A stretch of DNA of 64,000 nucleotides from Streptomyces sp. ISL-96 (GTDB taxonomy: Bacteria; Actinomycetota; Actinomycetes; Streptomycetales; Streptomycetaceae), in assembly GCF_018614035.1 (NCBI RefSeq), contig NZ_JAGGPA010000020.1:310001-374000 (forward strand), in the 5' to 3' direction. Of the stretch, positions 16,061 through 25,043 are shown one piece after another (the first letter of the stretch is position 1; each line of letters starts with the position of its first letter). The position numbers and the translations under genes are program-made. The notes beneath the pieces were generated by a model, which saw nothing but the letters and a program-made list of their open reading frames with translations, was not told the DNA's origin and did no database searches.

Positions 16061-17173
16061 TTACCGGGGTGCCGGCAGACCGACCAGGTCCGCCACCGCC
16101 TCCGTGTGCCGGCCGGGCGCGCCCAGCGCGATCGAGTCGGCCTTGGCTCGCTTCAGGTACAGGTGCGCTGGGTGCTCCCAGGTCATGCCGATGCCGCCGT
16201 GCAGTTGTACGCACTCCTCGGCCGCGTGCACCGCGACCCGTGAGCAGTACGTCTGCGCGACCGCCACCGCGAGGGGCGCGTCCTCGCTGCCCGTGGCCAG
16301 GGCGTCGGCGGCGTTGCGGGCGGCGGCCCGCGCCGAGACGACCTCCAGCCACAGCTGCGCCATGCGGTGCTTGAGCGCCTGGAAGGAACCGACCGGGCGG
16401 TTGAACTGCTTGCGGTCGCGCGTGTAGCGGACGACCTCCTCCAGACACCACTCCGCGAGCCCCAGCTGCTCCGAGGCGAGCAGTCCGGCCCCGGCGAGCA
16501 GTCCGCGCCGTACGGGAGCCGCCGCCGAGCCGGCGAGCCGGCGGCCGGGGGCACCGTCGAGGGTGACGGTGGCCAGCGGCCGGGTCAGGTCGAGCGGCGT
16601 CAGCGACTCGATGGTGACGCCCGGCGCCCCCGTCTCCACCGCGTACAGCCCGTCTTCGGCCGGTACGAGCAGGACCTTGGCGGCGGCCGCGTCCGCGACG
16701 CCGGTGATACGTCCGCTCAGTGAGCCGCCGTCCGCCCGTACCGCACCGGACAGTTCGGCCGAGGGAGCGGCGGCCAGCGGAGCGGCGAGCACCACGACCG
16801 TACGGCCGCCCGCGAGCGCGCCGAGCAGCTCCGCGACGGCCGCGTCCTCCGTGTCGCATCCCAGCAGCGTCTCGGCGGCAACGACCGCGCCGGTGAGGTA
16901 CGGGGCCGGGGCGACGCTGCGTCCGAGCTCCTCCAGCACCACGGCGGCCTCGCGATGCGTCGCGCCCTGACCGCCGAGCTTCTCGGGCACAAGGAGGCCA
17001 GCGAGCCCCATGTCGGTGGCCAGTGAGGCCCACAGCCGCGGGTCGTACGGGGTGTCCGACTCCGCGCGGGTGAGCACGGCCGCGGCGTCGCAGCGGTCGG
17101 CGAGGAGGGAGCGTACGGCCGCGCGCAGGTCGTCCTCGGCCTCGGAGTACAGCAGATCGGGCTGAGATGTCAT
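16061..17173 (-). CDS. Acyl-CoA dehydrogenase, subunit-like
   Basis: The 370-residue protein has the acyl-CoA dehydrogenase fold: an N-terminal helical domain with MGLAGLLVPEKLGGQG, and a C-terminal domain with RYTRDRKQFNRPVGSFQALKHRMA and CVQLHGGIGMTWEHPAHLYLKRAKAD. It is the second of two adjacent dehydrogenase genes (ATGA overlap at 17170-17173), an arrangement seen for heteromeric alpha2beta2 acyl-CoA dehydrogenases of actinobacterial sterol and branched-chain acid catabolism. Substrate unknown. The operon ends here, close to the nik operator. Confidence 0.9.
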   Translation of the reverse strand: MTSQPDLLYSEAEDDLRAAVRSLLADRCDAAAVLTRAESDTPYDPRLWASLATDMGLAGLLVPEKLGGQGATHREAAVVLEELGRSVAPAPYLTGAVVAAETLLGCDTEDAAVAELLGALAGGRTVVVLAAPLAAAPSAELSGAVRADGGSLSGRITGVADAAAAKVLLVPAEDGLYAVETGAPGVTIESLTPLDLTRPLATVTLDGAPGRRLAGSAAAPVRRGLLAGAGLLASEQLGLAEWCLEEVVRYTRDRKQFNRPVGSFQALKHRMAQLWLEVVSARAAARNAADALATGSEDAPLAVAVAQTYCSRVAVHAAEECVQLHGGIGMTWEHPAHLYLKRAKADSIALGAPGRHTEAVADLVGLPAPR

Positions 17174-18351
17174 CGAGCCAGGTCCTTCCAGGCGATGTCC
17201 TTGTCGCTGCGCGGCTCGGACGGCAGGCCGAGTACGCGTTCGGCGACGATGTTGAGCAGCACCTCGCTCGTACCGCCTTCGATGCTGTTGCCCTTGGAGC
17301 GCAGGTAGCGGTAGCCGGCGTCGCGGCCGGTGAAGTCGACGAGTTCCGGGCGGCGCATGGTCCAATCGTCGTACAACAGCCCTTCCTCGCCGCGCAGTTC
17401 CACCTCCAGGCCGCTGATCTCCTGGTTGAGGCGGGCGAAGGCGAGCTTCATGCCCGAGCCCTCGGGTCCCGGCTGCCCGGCCACGAGTTGCTGGCGCAGC
17501 CGCTCTCCGGCGAGGCGGGCGACCTCGGCCTCGACCCACAGGTCCAGCAGGCGCTGGTGCAGGTCGTGGGTGCGCAGTTCGGGGCGCTCGCGCCAGGTCT
17601 GGGCGACGGGGCCGATCATGCCGCCCTCGCGCGGGATGCGGGAGCCGCCGATCGAGACGCGCTCGTTCATGAGCGTGGTCTGGGCGACCTTCCAGCCCTC
17701 GCCGACGGCGCCGAGGCGCCGGCTGTCGGGGATGCGTACGCCGGTGAGGAAGACCTCGTTGAACTCGGCCTCGCCGGTGATCTGGCGCAGCGGCCTGACC
17801 TCGACCCCCGGGTCGGTCATGTCGCAGACGAAGTACGTGATGCCCTGGTGCTTGGGCAGGTCGGGGTCCGTACGGGCGATGAGGATCGCCCAGCGCGCCA
17901 CATGGGCGCTGGAGGTCCACACCTTCTGCCCGTCGACGACCCAGTCGTCACCGTCGCGCACCGCGCGCGTGCCGAGCGCCGCGAGGTCCGAGCCGGCGCC
18001 CGGCTCACTGAACAGCTGGCACCACACCTCCTCGCCGACCCACAGGGGCCGCAGCAGGCTCTGCTTCTGCTCGTCCGTACCGAAGCGCAGGATGGTCGGC
18101 GCGGCCATGCCGAGGCCGATGCCGATGCGCCGCGGGTCGTTGTCGGGCGCGCCGGCCGCCGCCAGCTCCGCGTCCACGACGGTCTGGAGGGAGCGGGGCA
18201 CCCCGAGACCGCCGAGACCCACCGGGTAGTGCACCCAGGCGAGTCCGGCGTCGAAGCGCGCCTTGAGGAAGTCCGTACGGTCCGTGGTGGCCGGCGGATG
18301 GGCCGCCAGCAACTCCTTCGTAAGGCTTCGTACTTCCGCCGCGTCCGTCAT
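17170..18351 (-). CDS. Acyl-CoA dehydrogenase
   Basis: The 393-residue flavoprotein dehydrogenase has the classical LFSEPGAGSDLAAL motif (about residues 125-138), the KVWTSSAHVARWAILIART segment, and a C-terminal RSKGNSIEGGTSEVLLNIVAERVLGLP motif that is strongly FadE-like. It would introduce an alpha,beta double bond in an acyl-CoA, perhaps as a complex with the following gene. Start ATG 18351 overlaps the oxidoreductase stop by 4 bp, so all three genes are coupled. Confidence 0.92.
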   Translation of the reverse strand: MTDAAEVRSLTKELLAAHPPATTDRTDFLKARFDAGLAWVHYPVGLGGLGVPRSLQTVVDAELAAAGAPDNDPRRIGIGLGMAAPTILRFGTDEQKQSLLRPLWVGEEVWCQLFSEPGAGSDLAALGTRAVRDGDDWVVDGQKVWTSSAHVARWAILIARTDPDLPKHQGITYFVCDMTDPGVEVRPLRQITGEAEFNEVFLTGVRIPDSRRLGAVGEGWKVAQTTLMNERVSIGGSRIPREGGMIGPVAQTWRERPELRTHDLHQRLLDLWVEAEVARLAGERLRQQLVAGQPGPEGSGMKLAFARLNQEISGLEVELRGEEGLLYDDWTMRRPELVDFTGRDAGYRYLRSKGNSIEGGTSEVLLNIVAERVLGLPSEPRSDKDIAWKDLAR

Positions 18352-19316
18352 CGGGCCATCCCCTCGGGTACGACGACCACGCGTCCGGTGGTCGTGCCGT
18401 CGGCGACGCGCTGGACGGCGTCCGCCGCGTCCTTCATGGCTACGCGCTCACTCACCAGGGGCTTGATGGCGCCCTCGGCGGCCAGCTTGGTCAGCTCCTG
18501 GTGGCAGGCGAGGATCGCGGCCGGGTCCATGGTGTTGTAAAGGCCCCAATGGAGGCCGAGGATCGCGTAGTTCTTCACCAGGGCGTGGTTGAGGCCCGGC
18601 GAGGGGATCGCGCCACTGGCGAAGCCGACGACGACGATGCGCCCCTCGAAGGCGACGCACTTGACCGACTTGGCGTACGCGTCGCCGCCGACCGGGTCGT
18701 AGACCACATCCGCGCCCCGCCCGCCGGTGGCCTCCTTGACCTTGGCGACGATGTCCTCGCTGCGCCGGTCGATGACCAGGTCACAGCCCAGCTCCTGGGC
18801 GATCCGGGCCTTGTCCGGGCCGCCGACGACGCCGATGACGGTGGCGCCCGCGGCCTTGCCGAGCTGTACGGCGGCGCTTCCGACGCCGCCCGCCGCCGCG
18901 TGCACCAGCAGGGTCTCCCCCGCCTCGATGCGCGCCCTGCGGTGCAGGCCGAACCAGCCCGTCTGATAACCGATGTGCAGGGCGGCCGCTTCGGCGTCGT
19001 CCAGCGACTCAGGGGCGGGCAGTACCGTGGCCGCGTCAACGACGACGTACTCCGCGAAACCGCCGTGCGGCAGCGCCGGGTTGGCGATCACCCGGCGGCC
19101 GTCCTGAGTCTCACCGCAGATCTCGACGCCCGGAGTGAAGGGCAGCGGCGGCCTCACCTGGTACTGGCCTCGGCAGAGCAGGGCGTCGGGAAAGTTGATG
19201 TTCGCGGCGCGCACCTTCAGCAGAAGCTGCCCTTCGCCCGGCGTGGGCTTCTCGACCTCGTCGAGCCGCATCACCTCGCCGGGCTCGCCGTTCTCGTGCA
19301 CTCGCCATGCCTGCAT
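18348..19316 (-). CDS. NADPH:quinone oxidoreductase (MDR family)
   Basis: The 322-residue medium-chain reductase contains the N-terminal GroES-like domain (PPLPFTPGVEICGE), a nucleotide-binding AAAGGVGSAAVQLGKAAGATVIGV around residues 140-163, and the quinone-oxidoreductase-type GGRGADVVYDPVGGDA. No structural zinc cysteines are visible. ATG 19316 has GGAGG 7 bp upstream. As first gene of an operon with two acyl-CoA dehydrogenases, it may act as an enoyl-CoA/quinone reductase or redox partner. Confidence 0.88.
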   Translation of the reverse strand: MQAWRVHENGEPGEVMRLDEVEKPTPGEGQLLLKVRAANINFPDALLCRGQYQVRPPLPFTPGVEICGETQDGRRVIANPALPHGGFAEYVVVDAATVLPAPESLDDAEAAALHIGYQTGWFGLHRRARIEAGETLLVHAAAGGVGSAAVQLGKAAGATVIGVVGGPDKARIAQELGCDLVIDRRSEDIVAKVKEATGGRGADVVYDPVGGDAYAKSVKCVAFEGRIVVVGFASGAIPSPGLNHALVKNYAILGLHWGLYNTMDPAAILACHQELTKLAAEGAIKPLVSERVAMKDAADAVQRVADGTTTGRVVVVPEGMAR

Positions 19317-19358
19317 CCGAGATCCTCCACAACACCGTAGGCAGTACCACGCTCGCGC

Positions 19359-19375
19359 ATACTAAGCGGTCGCTT
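19359..19375 (-). promoter_or_regulatory. Operator-like dyad over the acyl-CoA operon promoter
   Basis: AAGCG-GT-CGCTT at 19364-19375 is a perfect 5-bp inverted repeat. On the minus strand it immediately precedes TAGTAT (19364-19359), a good -10 for the operon starting at 19316. TetR-family repressors of fatty-acid genes often bind AAGCG/CGCTT dyads. No tetR gene is adjacent. Confidence 0.5.
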
Positions 19376-19424
19376 GCCCGGATGGGAACAGTCTCGGCAC
19401 CATCGGCTCAGCGCGCCGACGTCG

Positions 19425-20459
19425 TCAGACCGGGACCGCCCCGCCCGCCGCCGCCGGCCCGACGAGCTCTTCCAGTACGTCCTCCATGGTCACGAAGCCG
19501 ATGACGGTGCCCTTGCCGCCCGTGACGGCGGCCAGGTGCGTGCCCGCGGCCCGCATGGCGGTCATGGTGTCGTCGAGCGGCGTGTCGATCTCGACCCGGA
19601 TCACCGGGTGCAGCGCTCCGCGCGGGAACGGCCGGGTGCGCTCCACGACGCCGAGGGCGTCCTTGATGTGCAGGTAACCCAGCACCTCGTCGCCCGGCCC
19701 GGTGACCGGCAGCCGGGAGAATCCCCAGGTCGCCGCCGCCCGCTCCAGCTGCTGCGGGGTGGTGGTGTGGTCGAGGGTGACGATCCTGCTGAGCGGCACC
19801 ATCACCTCACCCACCGGCCGGTTGCCCAGCTCCAGGGCGTCGCGCAGGCGCTCACCGTCGGCCGGCGCCAGCAGACCGGCCTCGCTGGAGTCCTTGACGA
19901 GACGGACGAGCTGGTCGTCGGTGAAGACGGACGTCACCTCGTTCTGCGGCTCCACCCTGAGCATCCGCAGCAGCACGTTGGCGAACGCGTTGATACCGAA
20001 AATGACCGGCCGCAGAGCGCGGGTCAGCGCCACCAGCGCCGGAGCCAGTGCCAGCGCGGTCGGGACCGGGGCGGCGAGTGCGATGTTCTTCGGAACCATC
20101 TCGCCGATGAGCATGTGCAGGTACGTCGCCAGCGTCAGTGCGATCACGAACGCGATCGGGTGGATCAGCCCGTCCGGTACGCCGACGGCCTGGAACGGCG
20201 GTTCCAGCAGGTGGGCGATGGCCGGCTCGGCGACCGCACCGAGGACGAGCGAGGAGATGGTGATGCCGAGCTGCGCGGAGGCCATCACGGCCGACAGGTG
20301 CTCAAGGCCCCACAGGGTGCTCTTGGCGCGGCGGCTGCCCTGGAGTGCCTGCGGTTCGATCTGGCTGCGGCGTACGGAGATGAGAGCGAACTCCGCGCCG
20401 ACGAAGAACGCGTTGGTGAGGAGGGTGAGCGCGCCGATGGCGAGCTGGAGGGCGGTCAT
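19425..20459 (-). CDS. CNNM-domain CBS protein, short form (CorC/HlyC family)
   Basis: The 344-residue membrane protein begins with a DUF21/CNNM transmembrane domain (residues 1-180: ALTLLTNAFFVGAEFALISVRRSQIE, GEMVPKNIALAAP) followed by a CBS pair (VMVPLSRIVTLDHT and GTVIGFVTMEDVLEELVG). It lacks the C-terminal CorC_HlyC domain of its neighbour. Members are linked to magnesium or other divalent-cation efflux and homeostasis. Start ATG 20459 has a 4-bp overlap with the upstream paralogue, so the pair is co-translated. Confidence 0.9.
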   Translation of the reverse strand: MTALQLAIGALTLLTNAFFVGAEFALISVRRSQIEPQALQGSRRAKSTLWGLEHLSAVMASAQLGITISSLVLGAVAEPAIAHLLEPPFQAVGVPDGLIHPIAFVIALTLATYLHMLIGEMVPKNIALAAPVPTALALAPALVALTRALRPVIFGINAFANVLLRMLRVEPQNEVTSVFTDDQLVRLVKDSSEAGLLAPADGERLRDALELGNRPVGEVMVPLSRIVTLDHTTTPQQLERAAATWGFSRLPVTGPGDEVLGYLHIKDALGVVERTRPFPRGALHPVIRVEIDTPLDDTMTAMRAAGTHLAAVTGGKGTVIGFVTMEDVLEELVGPAAAGGAVPV

Positions 20460-21841
20460 CGGGCGTCCTCGGCGATCTTCGCTGCGGAAACGGGTGCGGA
20501 AACGGGTGCGGCCACGGAGTCCACCGACGCCCGTGCGGGTGCGGGTGCGGTGATCCGTACCCGGTCCGCGCGGTGGTGCTCCACGTCGAGGACGGCGAGC
20601 TTCCAGTCGTCGACGTCGAGCCGGTCGGCGGGCGCCGGGATGCGCTCCAGGCGCGTCGCGATGAGCCCGGCGAGTGTCTCGTACGGGCCGTCCGGGGCGG
20701 TGAAGCCGATCTCCTGGAGCTGGTCCAGGCGGACGCTGCCGTCCGCTTCCCACACCGCGTGGCCGTCCGGCGACGGGTCACCGGCCGCGAGGCCGGGGCG
20801 TTCGTCCGGGTCGTGCTCGTCGCGTACCTCGCCGACGACTTCTTCGACGACGTCCTCGACCGTGGCGACGCCCGCCGTCCCGCCGTACTCGTCGATCACC
20901 ACGGCCATGGTGCGGCTGCGGCGCAGCTGCTGAAGCATCCGGTCCACCGGGAGCGAGTCGGGTACGAGCAGTGGCGCGGTGGTCAGCTCGGTGATCGGAG
21001 TCCGGTCCCGCTTCGTCTCGTCCAGGGCGAGTACGTCGCGGATGTGAACCGTGCCGATCACCTCGTCCAGCGTGCCCCGGTAGACGGGGAACCGGGACAG
21101 GCCGGTCGCCAGGGTGAGGTTGGCGGCGTCGGCGGCGGTGGCGCGGGCCTCCAGAGCCTGGACGTCCACGCGCGGCGTCATGACGTTCTCCGCGGTCAGC
21201 GAGCTCAGGTGCAGGGTACGGACGAACAGTTCGGCGGAGTCCTCCTCGATCGCGCCCTCGCGCGCGGAGTGCTGCGCCAGCGCGACCAGCTCCTGCGGCG
21301 TACGGGCGGACGCCAGTTCCTCGGCGGGTTCCAGGCCGAAGCGTCGCACCATGCGGTTCGCCGTGTTGTTGAGGTGGCGGATCAGCGGCCCGAAGGCGGC
21401 GGTGAACGCGCGCTGCGGTCCGGCCACGACCTTGGCGACGGCCAGCGGATTGGAGATCGCCCAGTTCTTGGGAACGAGCTCGCCGACCACCATGAGCACC
21501 ACGGTGGACACGGCGACGCCGAGAAACGTCGCGACGGTGGACACGGCCCCGGCGGGCAGCCCGGCGGCTTCCAGGGGGCCGCGCAGCAGTACGGCCAGGG
21601 ACGGCTCGGCGAGCATGCCGATGACCAGCGAGGTCACGGTGATGCCCAGCTGGGCGCCCGAGAGCTGGAAGGTCAGGCGCTTGGCCGCCCTCAGGGCGCT
21701 CACCGCGCCCCGTTCACCGGCCTGCGCGGCCCGTTCCAGCTCGCCACGCTCGACCGTGGTCAGCGAGAACTCGGCCGCGACGAACAACGCACACGCGAGG
21801 GTGAGTGCGAGAGCGAGGAGCAGCAGAAGGACTTCGATCAC
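20456..21841 (-). CDS. CNNM/CBS/CorC-domain protein, long form
   Basis: The 461-residue paralogue of the next gene has a CNNM domain (CALFVAAEFSLTTVERGELE, GELVPKNWAISNP), a CBS pair (NVMTPRVDVQALEAR and MAVVIDEYGGTAGVATVEDVVEEVVGEV) and the C-terminal CorC_HlyC domain (DGSVRLDQLQEIGF). The CBS pair would sense adenine nucleotides. The two genes form a tandem operon, as is common in Streptomyces. ATG 21841 has a weak ribosome binding site (GGAGG about 12 bp upstream). Confidence 0.9.
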   Translation of the reverse strand: MIEVLLLLLALALTLACALFVAAEFSLTTVERGELERAAQAGERGAVSALRAAKRLTFQLSGAQLGITVTSLVIGMLAEPSLAVLLRGPLEAAGLPAGAVSTVATFLGVAVSTVVLMVVGELVPKNWAISNPLAVAKVVAGPQRAFTAAFGPLIRHLNNTANRMVRRFGLEPAEELASARTPQELVALAQHSAREGAIEEDSAELFVRTLHLSSLTAENVMTPRVDVQALEARATAADAANLTLATGLSRFPVYRGTLDEVIGTVHIRDVLALDETKRDRTPITELTTAPLLVPDSLPVDRMLQQLRRSRTMAVVIDEYGGTAGVATVEDVVEEVVGEVRDEHDPDERPGLAAGDPSPDGHAVWEADGSVRLDQLQEIGFTAPDGPYETLAGLIATRLERIPAPADRLDVDDWKLAVLDVEHHRADRVRITAPAPARASVDSVAAPVSAPVSAAKIAEDAR

Positions 21842-22042
21842 CGTGCCACCTCCGCCCCACGGTCGGACGGGACGGGAATGGCACGGCTCGTACTGGGAGG
21901 CTCACCCATTGCGGTACTGCAGCTCCTTCTTGGTTCAAGTTCCGGGCGGGACGAAGATCCCCGCCCCCCAATCGTAAAGGGGGCGCAAAACGATGTCAGG
22001 TGCCACGTGACAGCGGTCACATCCACAGTACGGCCGGACACA

Positions 22043-22081
22043 GCGCGGCCCCCGGGCCGATCGATCGCCCGGGAGCCGCGC
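22043..22081 (-). terminator. GC-rich hairpin after the GH84 gene
   Basis: GCGCGGC (22043-22049) pairs with GCCGCGC (22075-22081), and CCCGGGC (22051-22057) pairs with GCCCGGG (22067-22073). One mismatch interrupts the stem, and the loop is 9 nt. It lies 20 bp past the stop at 22101. There is no T tract, as is common for Streptomyces terminators. Confidence 0.6.
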
Positions 22082-22100
22082 GCCCCGCACCGAACGTCCG

Positions 22101-24770
22101 CTACTGGACGATCACCTCCGCGATCTGCGGGGTGCTCCCGCCCTCGCTCCACAGCAGCCGTACGGCCGAGACCGGTTCACCGTCCACCGTGAACTCCCCG
22201 TAGCCGCCCTTGAGCGCGCCGACCGTAAGCCAGTCGCCGTCCGGGTCCCGTACCTGCACGGCGGCCTGCGCGGAGCTGCCCCTCGGCTGGAGGACGGTCA
22301 CCGACTCCACCGCCCGCGTCCCGCCGACGTCGACCTGGAGCGCCTCGCCCGGCTCTGGTGCGCGGGCGGCGCGGTAGACACTCGTCACGTCTCCGTCGGC
22401 CGCCGCGCGCAGGCTGCTGCCCGTCGCCGCCGGCGGTCCGCCGGACACGGAGGCGTCCGTCGTCTCGACGGCGAACTCCCTCACAACGAGCCAGTTCGTC
22501 TGCCGCGCGGTGGCCCGCGCCCGTACGTACCGTGCCTCGGTACCCGCCGGAGCGGTCGCCGTCACGACGGGCTTACCGGAGAACGTCGCGAGCTGTTCCC
22601 AGGAAGCACCGTCCGACGAGTACTCCAGCACCCCGTTGCGCATGTAGTCGTTCACGCTTCCCGGCTTGCCCATGGCGAGCGAGATGCTGCCGATCTCCCG
22701 TTCCTTGCGGAGGTCGACCGTCACCTGATCACCGGTGGCGATGGCCCGGCTGCTCCAGAAGAACGTGCTGTCGTCCCCGTCGACCATCCGCGCGATCACG
22801 TTGCCCTGGTACGTCGGCAGGTTGGTGAGGCCCTTGACGGCGCCGCTGACGCCGAGCAGCCGGTCGTGCTCGGCGGCCGCGTCCTCGATGAATTTGTCGA
22901 GCACGCCCTCACCCACGACGACCGGGATCTTGCGCCCGTTCAGGTCCGTGTACGTGAACGACTTCGCCGCGGCCACGAGCCCCGGCAGCCGCTGCCGCTG
23001 GTCCCACGCCCGGGCGCCGTCTCCGTCGCGGGCCAGCTCGACCAGCCGCAGAGCCGCACGCGTCGCGACGCCCCACGCCTCGGCGGCGTCGAGCCACGGC
23101 CCGCTGTCGTCGATGAACTCCTGCTCGGCGATACGGTCGCGCAGCACGTCCGGGGCCCTCTGCAGGCCGCCAAGGGCGCGGTCCAGCCGGTCCGCGTCCC
23201 CGGACTCCCAGAACCGCGCGATCGAGGCGGCCAGAGCGGGTGCCTGCTGTGCGTTGATGCGGGAGCTGTAGTTGACGTCGGAGAAGATCCGCAGGGCCTT
23301 CTCGGTCTGCGCGTCGCCGCCCGCGTACTCGGAGATCGCCGTCTGCCACGAACTGACCGGATCGTAGGCCGCGTCGTTCCACATGTAGTCGGCGACCGTC
23401 ATCAGTGGGATCTTCGAGGCGTACGCCTGGTTCATCGGGTTGGCGGTGATGCCGGAGCCGAGCTCGGCGGGCATCCCTTTCTCCCGGCCGTTGTACGGGC
23501 CGAGCAGCAGCCGGTTGGTGACGTAGTCGTTCACCGGGTAGTTGTCCCAGAGCAGGATCGGGTGCGCGAAGACATCACGCGCGGCCCTGGCCTGCGCCAC
23601 CGTTATGACCGGCGCGATGACGCCGACACCGGTCCACTCGACCACCACGTCCTCGTCGAGCTGTTCGGCGAGCGCCTTCTTGTACGGGGACGGGGTGACG
23701 TTGTAGTACTCCGTCGGCACCATCTGGAGCGGCGCGGCGCCCGGGTGGGTGGCGATGAAGTCCCGGTTGACCCGGTTGAGGAGGTACGCCTGGGCGGCGC
23801 CCGCCGCGGCCGCCCCCGTTCCCCACTTGTCCTGGTCGGCCTGGCAGTTCCACTTGGTGTAACTGATGTCGTCGAGCGGGACGGCGTACGTGCGGATGCC
23901 TAGCTCCCAGACCGTCTTGAACTTGTCGGTCAGCGCCTTGATGTCGGCCTCGGAGCTGTAGCAGACACTCAGTCCCGGCGACAGCGCGTACGTGAACTCC
24001 ACGTGCCGGGTGCGGGCCCGGTCGACGAGCTCCTTCATCTTCGCGAGCTGCGTGGCGGGGTACGGCTCCCGCCACCTCTCGCGCAGGTACGGGTCGTCCT
24101 TGGGCGAGTAGACGTAGATGTTCATCTTGTGCTCGCCGTAGAAGTCGAGCTGATCCAGGCGGGCCGCGTGGGTCCACGGGATGCCGTAGAAGCCCTCGAT
24201 GACGCCGCGGATCGTGGTGGTGGGCCAGTCGCGGATCTCGGCCCCCTGGACCTTCGCGCCGGGGCCCTTTCGCTCGGGCAGCAGCTGGCGCAGCGACTGG
24301 GCGGCGTAGTACGTACCGGCCGTGTCCTTGCCGGAGAGCGCGATACGGCGTTCACCGATGCCCAGGACATACCCCTCGGGTGGGAGTTGGCCGGGGCCTT
24401 CGATGTCCAGCGCGTCGAGCGCCCCGGCGGTCTGCGGGGTCTCCCCGGGGCCGCCGACGTACACGGTGAGCCGGTTCGTGACGGGGCGTTCGCCGCGTAC
24501 GACCTGGTGCGCACCGGCGTCGAGGAGCGCCTGCCGAGTCACCGTCAGGGCGGCGGCATCGGCGTCGGCGCCCGCGACGAGCGTCACCGTCGGGGTGACG
24601 GTGACGCGGTCGTCGCGCTCTCGGAGGTCCTGCGGTGTCGGAGTGATGACGGGGGCGGATCTTCGGTCGGTGTCGGCCGGGGGGTCGGCGGCCATCCCGG
24701 CGGCCGGAAACCCGAGCACAAGGGCGAGAGCGGAAGCGAGCATGGCGAGCGGGCGCAGGCGGAGCGTCAC
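22101..24770 (-). CDS. Secreted GH84 beta-N-acetylglucosaminidase/hyaluronidase-like
   Basis: The 889-residue secreted protein has a signal peptide (residues 1-28), an N-terminal GH20b-like domain (about 40-165), and a GH84 catalytic barrel starting at EGFYGIPWTHAARLDQLDF. The barrel includes the adjacent-aspartate motif PLDDISY expected of the catalytic pair in retaining, substrate-assisted enzymes. A helical linker follows, then a C-terminal F5/8 type C (CBM32-like) carbohydrate-binding region around residues 650-770 (MVDGDDSTFFWSSRAIATGDQVTVDL), and a last beta-rich domain. It should release N-acetylglucosamine from extracellular glycans or glycoproteins. GTG 24770 has TGGAGGA 5 bp upstream. 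Confidence 0.9.
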   Translation of the reverse strand: MTLRLRPLAMLASALALVLGFPAAGMAADPPADTDRRSAPVITPTPQDLRERDDRVTVTPTVTLVAGADADAAALTVTRQALLDAGAHQVVRGERPVTNRLTVYVGGPGETPQTAGALDALDIEGPGQLPPEGYVLGIGERRIALSGKDTAGTYYAAQSLRQLLPERKGPGAKVQGAEIRDWPTTTIRGVIEGFYGIPWTHAARLDQLDFYGEHKMNIYVYSPKDDPYLRERWREPYPATQLAKMKELVDRARTRHVEFTYALSPGLSVCYSSEADIKALTDKFKTVWELGIRTYAVPLDDISYTKWNCQADQDKWGTGAAAAGAAQAYLLNRVNRDFIATHPGAAPLQMVPTEYYNVTPSPYKKALAEQLDEDVVVEWTGVGVIAPVITVAQARAARDVFAHPILLWDNYPVNDYVTNRLLLGPYNGREKGMPAELGSGITANPMNQAYASKIPLMTVADYMWNDAAYDPVSSWQTAISEYAGGDAQTEKALRIFSDVNYSSRINAQQAPALAASIARFWESGDADRLDRALGGLQRAPDVLRDRIAEQEFIDDSGPWLDAAEAWGVATRAALRLVELARDGDGARAWDQRQRLPGLVAAAKSFTYTDLNGRKIPVVVGEGVLDKFIEDAAAEHDRLLGVSGAVKGLTNLPTYQGNVIARMVDGDDSTFFWSSRAIATGDQVTVDLRKEREIGSISLAMGKPGSVNDYMRNGVLEYSSDGASWEQLATFSGKPVVTATAPAGTEARYVRARATARQTNWLVVREFAVETTDASVSGGPPAATGSSLRAAADGDVTSVYRAARAPEPGEALQVDVGGTRAVESVTVLQPRGSSAQAAVQVRDPDGDWLTVGALKGGYGEFTVDGEPVSAVRLLWSEGGSTPQIAEVIVQ

Positions 24771-24827
24771 ACGTCCTCCAGGGGTCCCGGCGAAAACTGT
24801 GGGCGATCGCGCATCACAACGCCACAG

Positions 24828-24856
24828 AATCCTCCTGGGGCCTGACAGGCTGTCAA
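24828..24856 (-). promoter_or_regulatory. Promoter of the GH84 gene with overlapping dyad
   Basis: Minus strand: TTGACA (24856-24851), 17-bp spacer, AGGATT (24833-24828). A perfect dyad, TGACAG-G-CTGTCA (24843-24855), overlaps the -35. A second dyad, CGTCT-AATCC-AGACG (24866-24880), lies just upstream. Both look like regulator sites. Confidence 0.55.
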
Positions 24857-25043
24857 TGGTGCGCACGTCTAATCCAGACGATTCCGCAAGTTGCCCACGC
24901 CCATTCAACGTTGGGCCGGATAGCGGTACCCGCACCTTGGCCCCCGCCGGGCCCGTCTCGTCCCCCATTCGGCGGCGGGACGCATACATCGAGGACGCCT
25001 GGGCAGGCGGGAGGCACGGAGCGATCACGAGAGAGGCAGGAAC

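Noticed and set aside
24866..24880. DasR (dre) site before the GH84 gene
   Set aside because: The dre core is GTCTAGAC with flanking TGG/CCA; here GTCTAATCCAGAC has a 5-bp insertion and different flanks.
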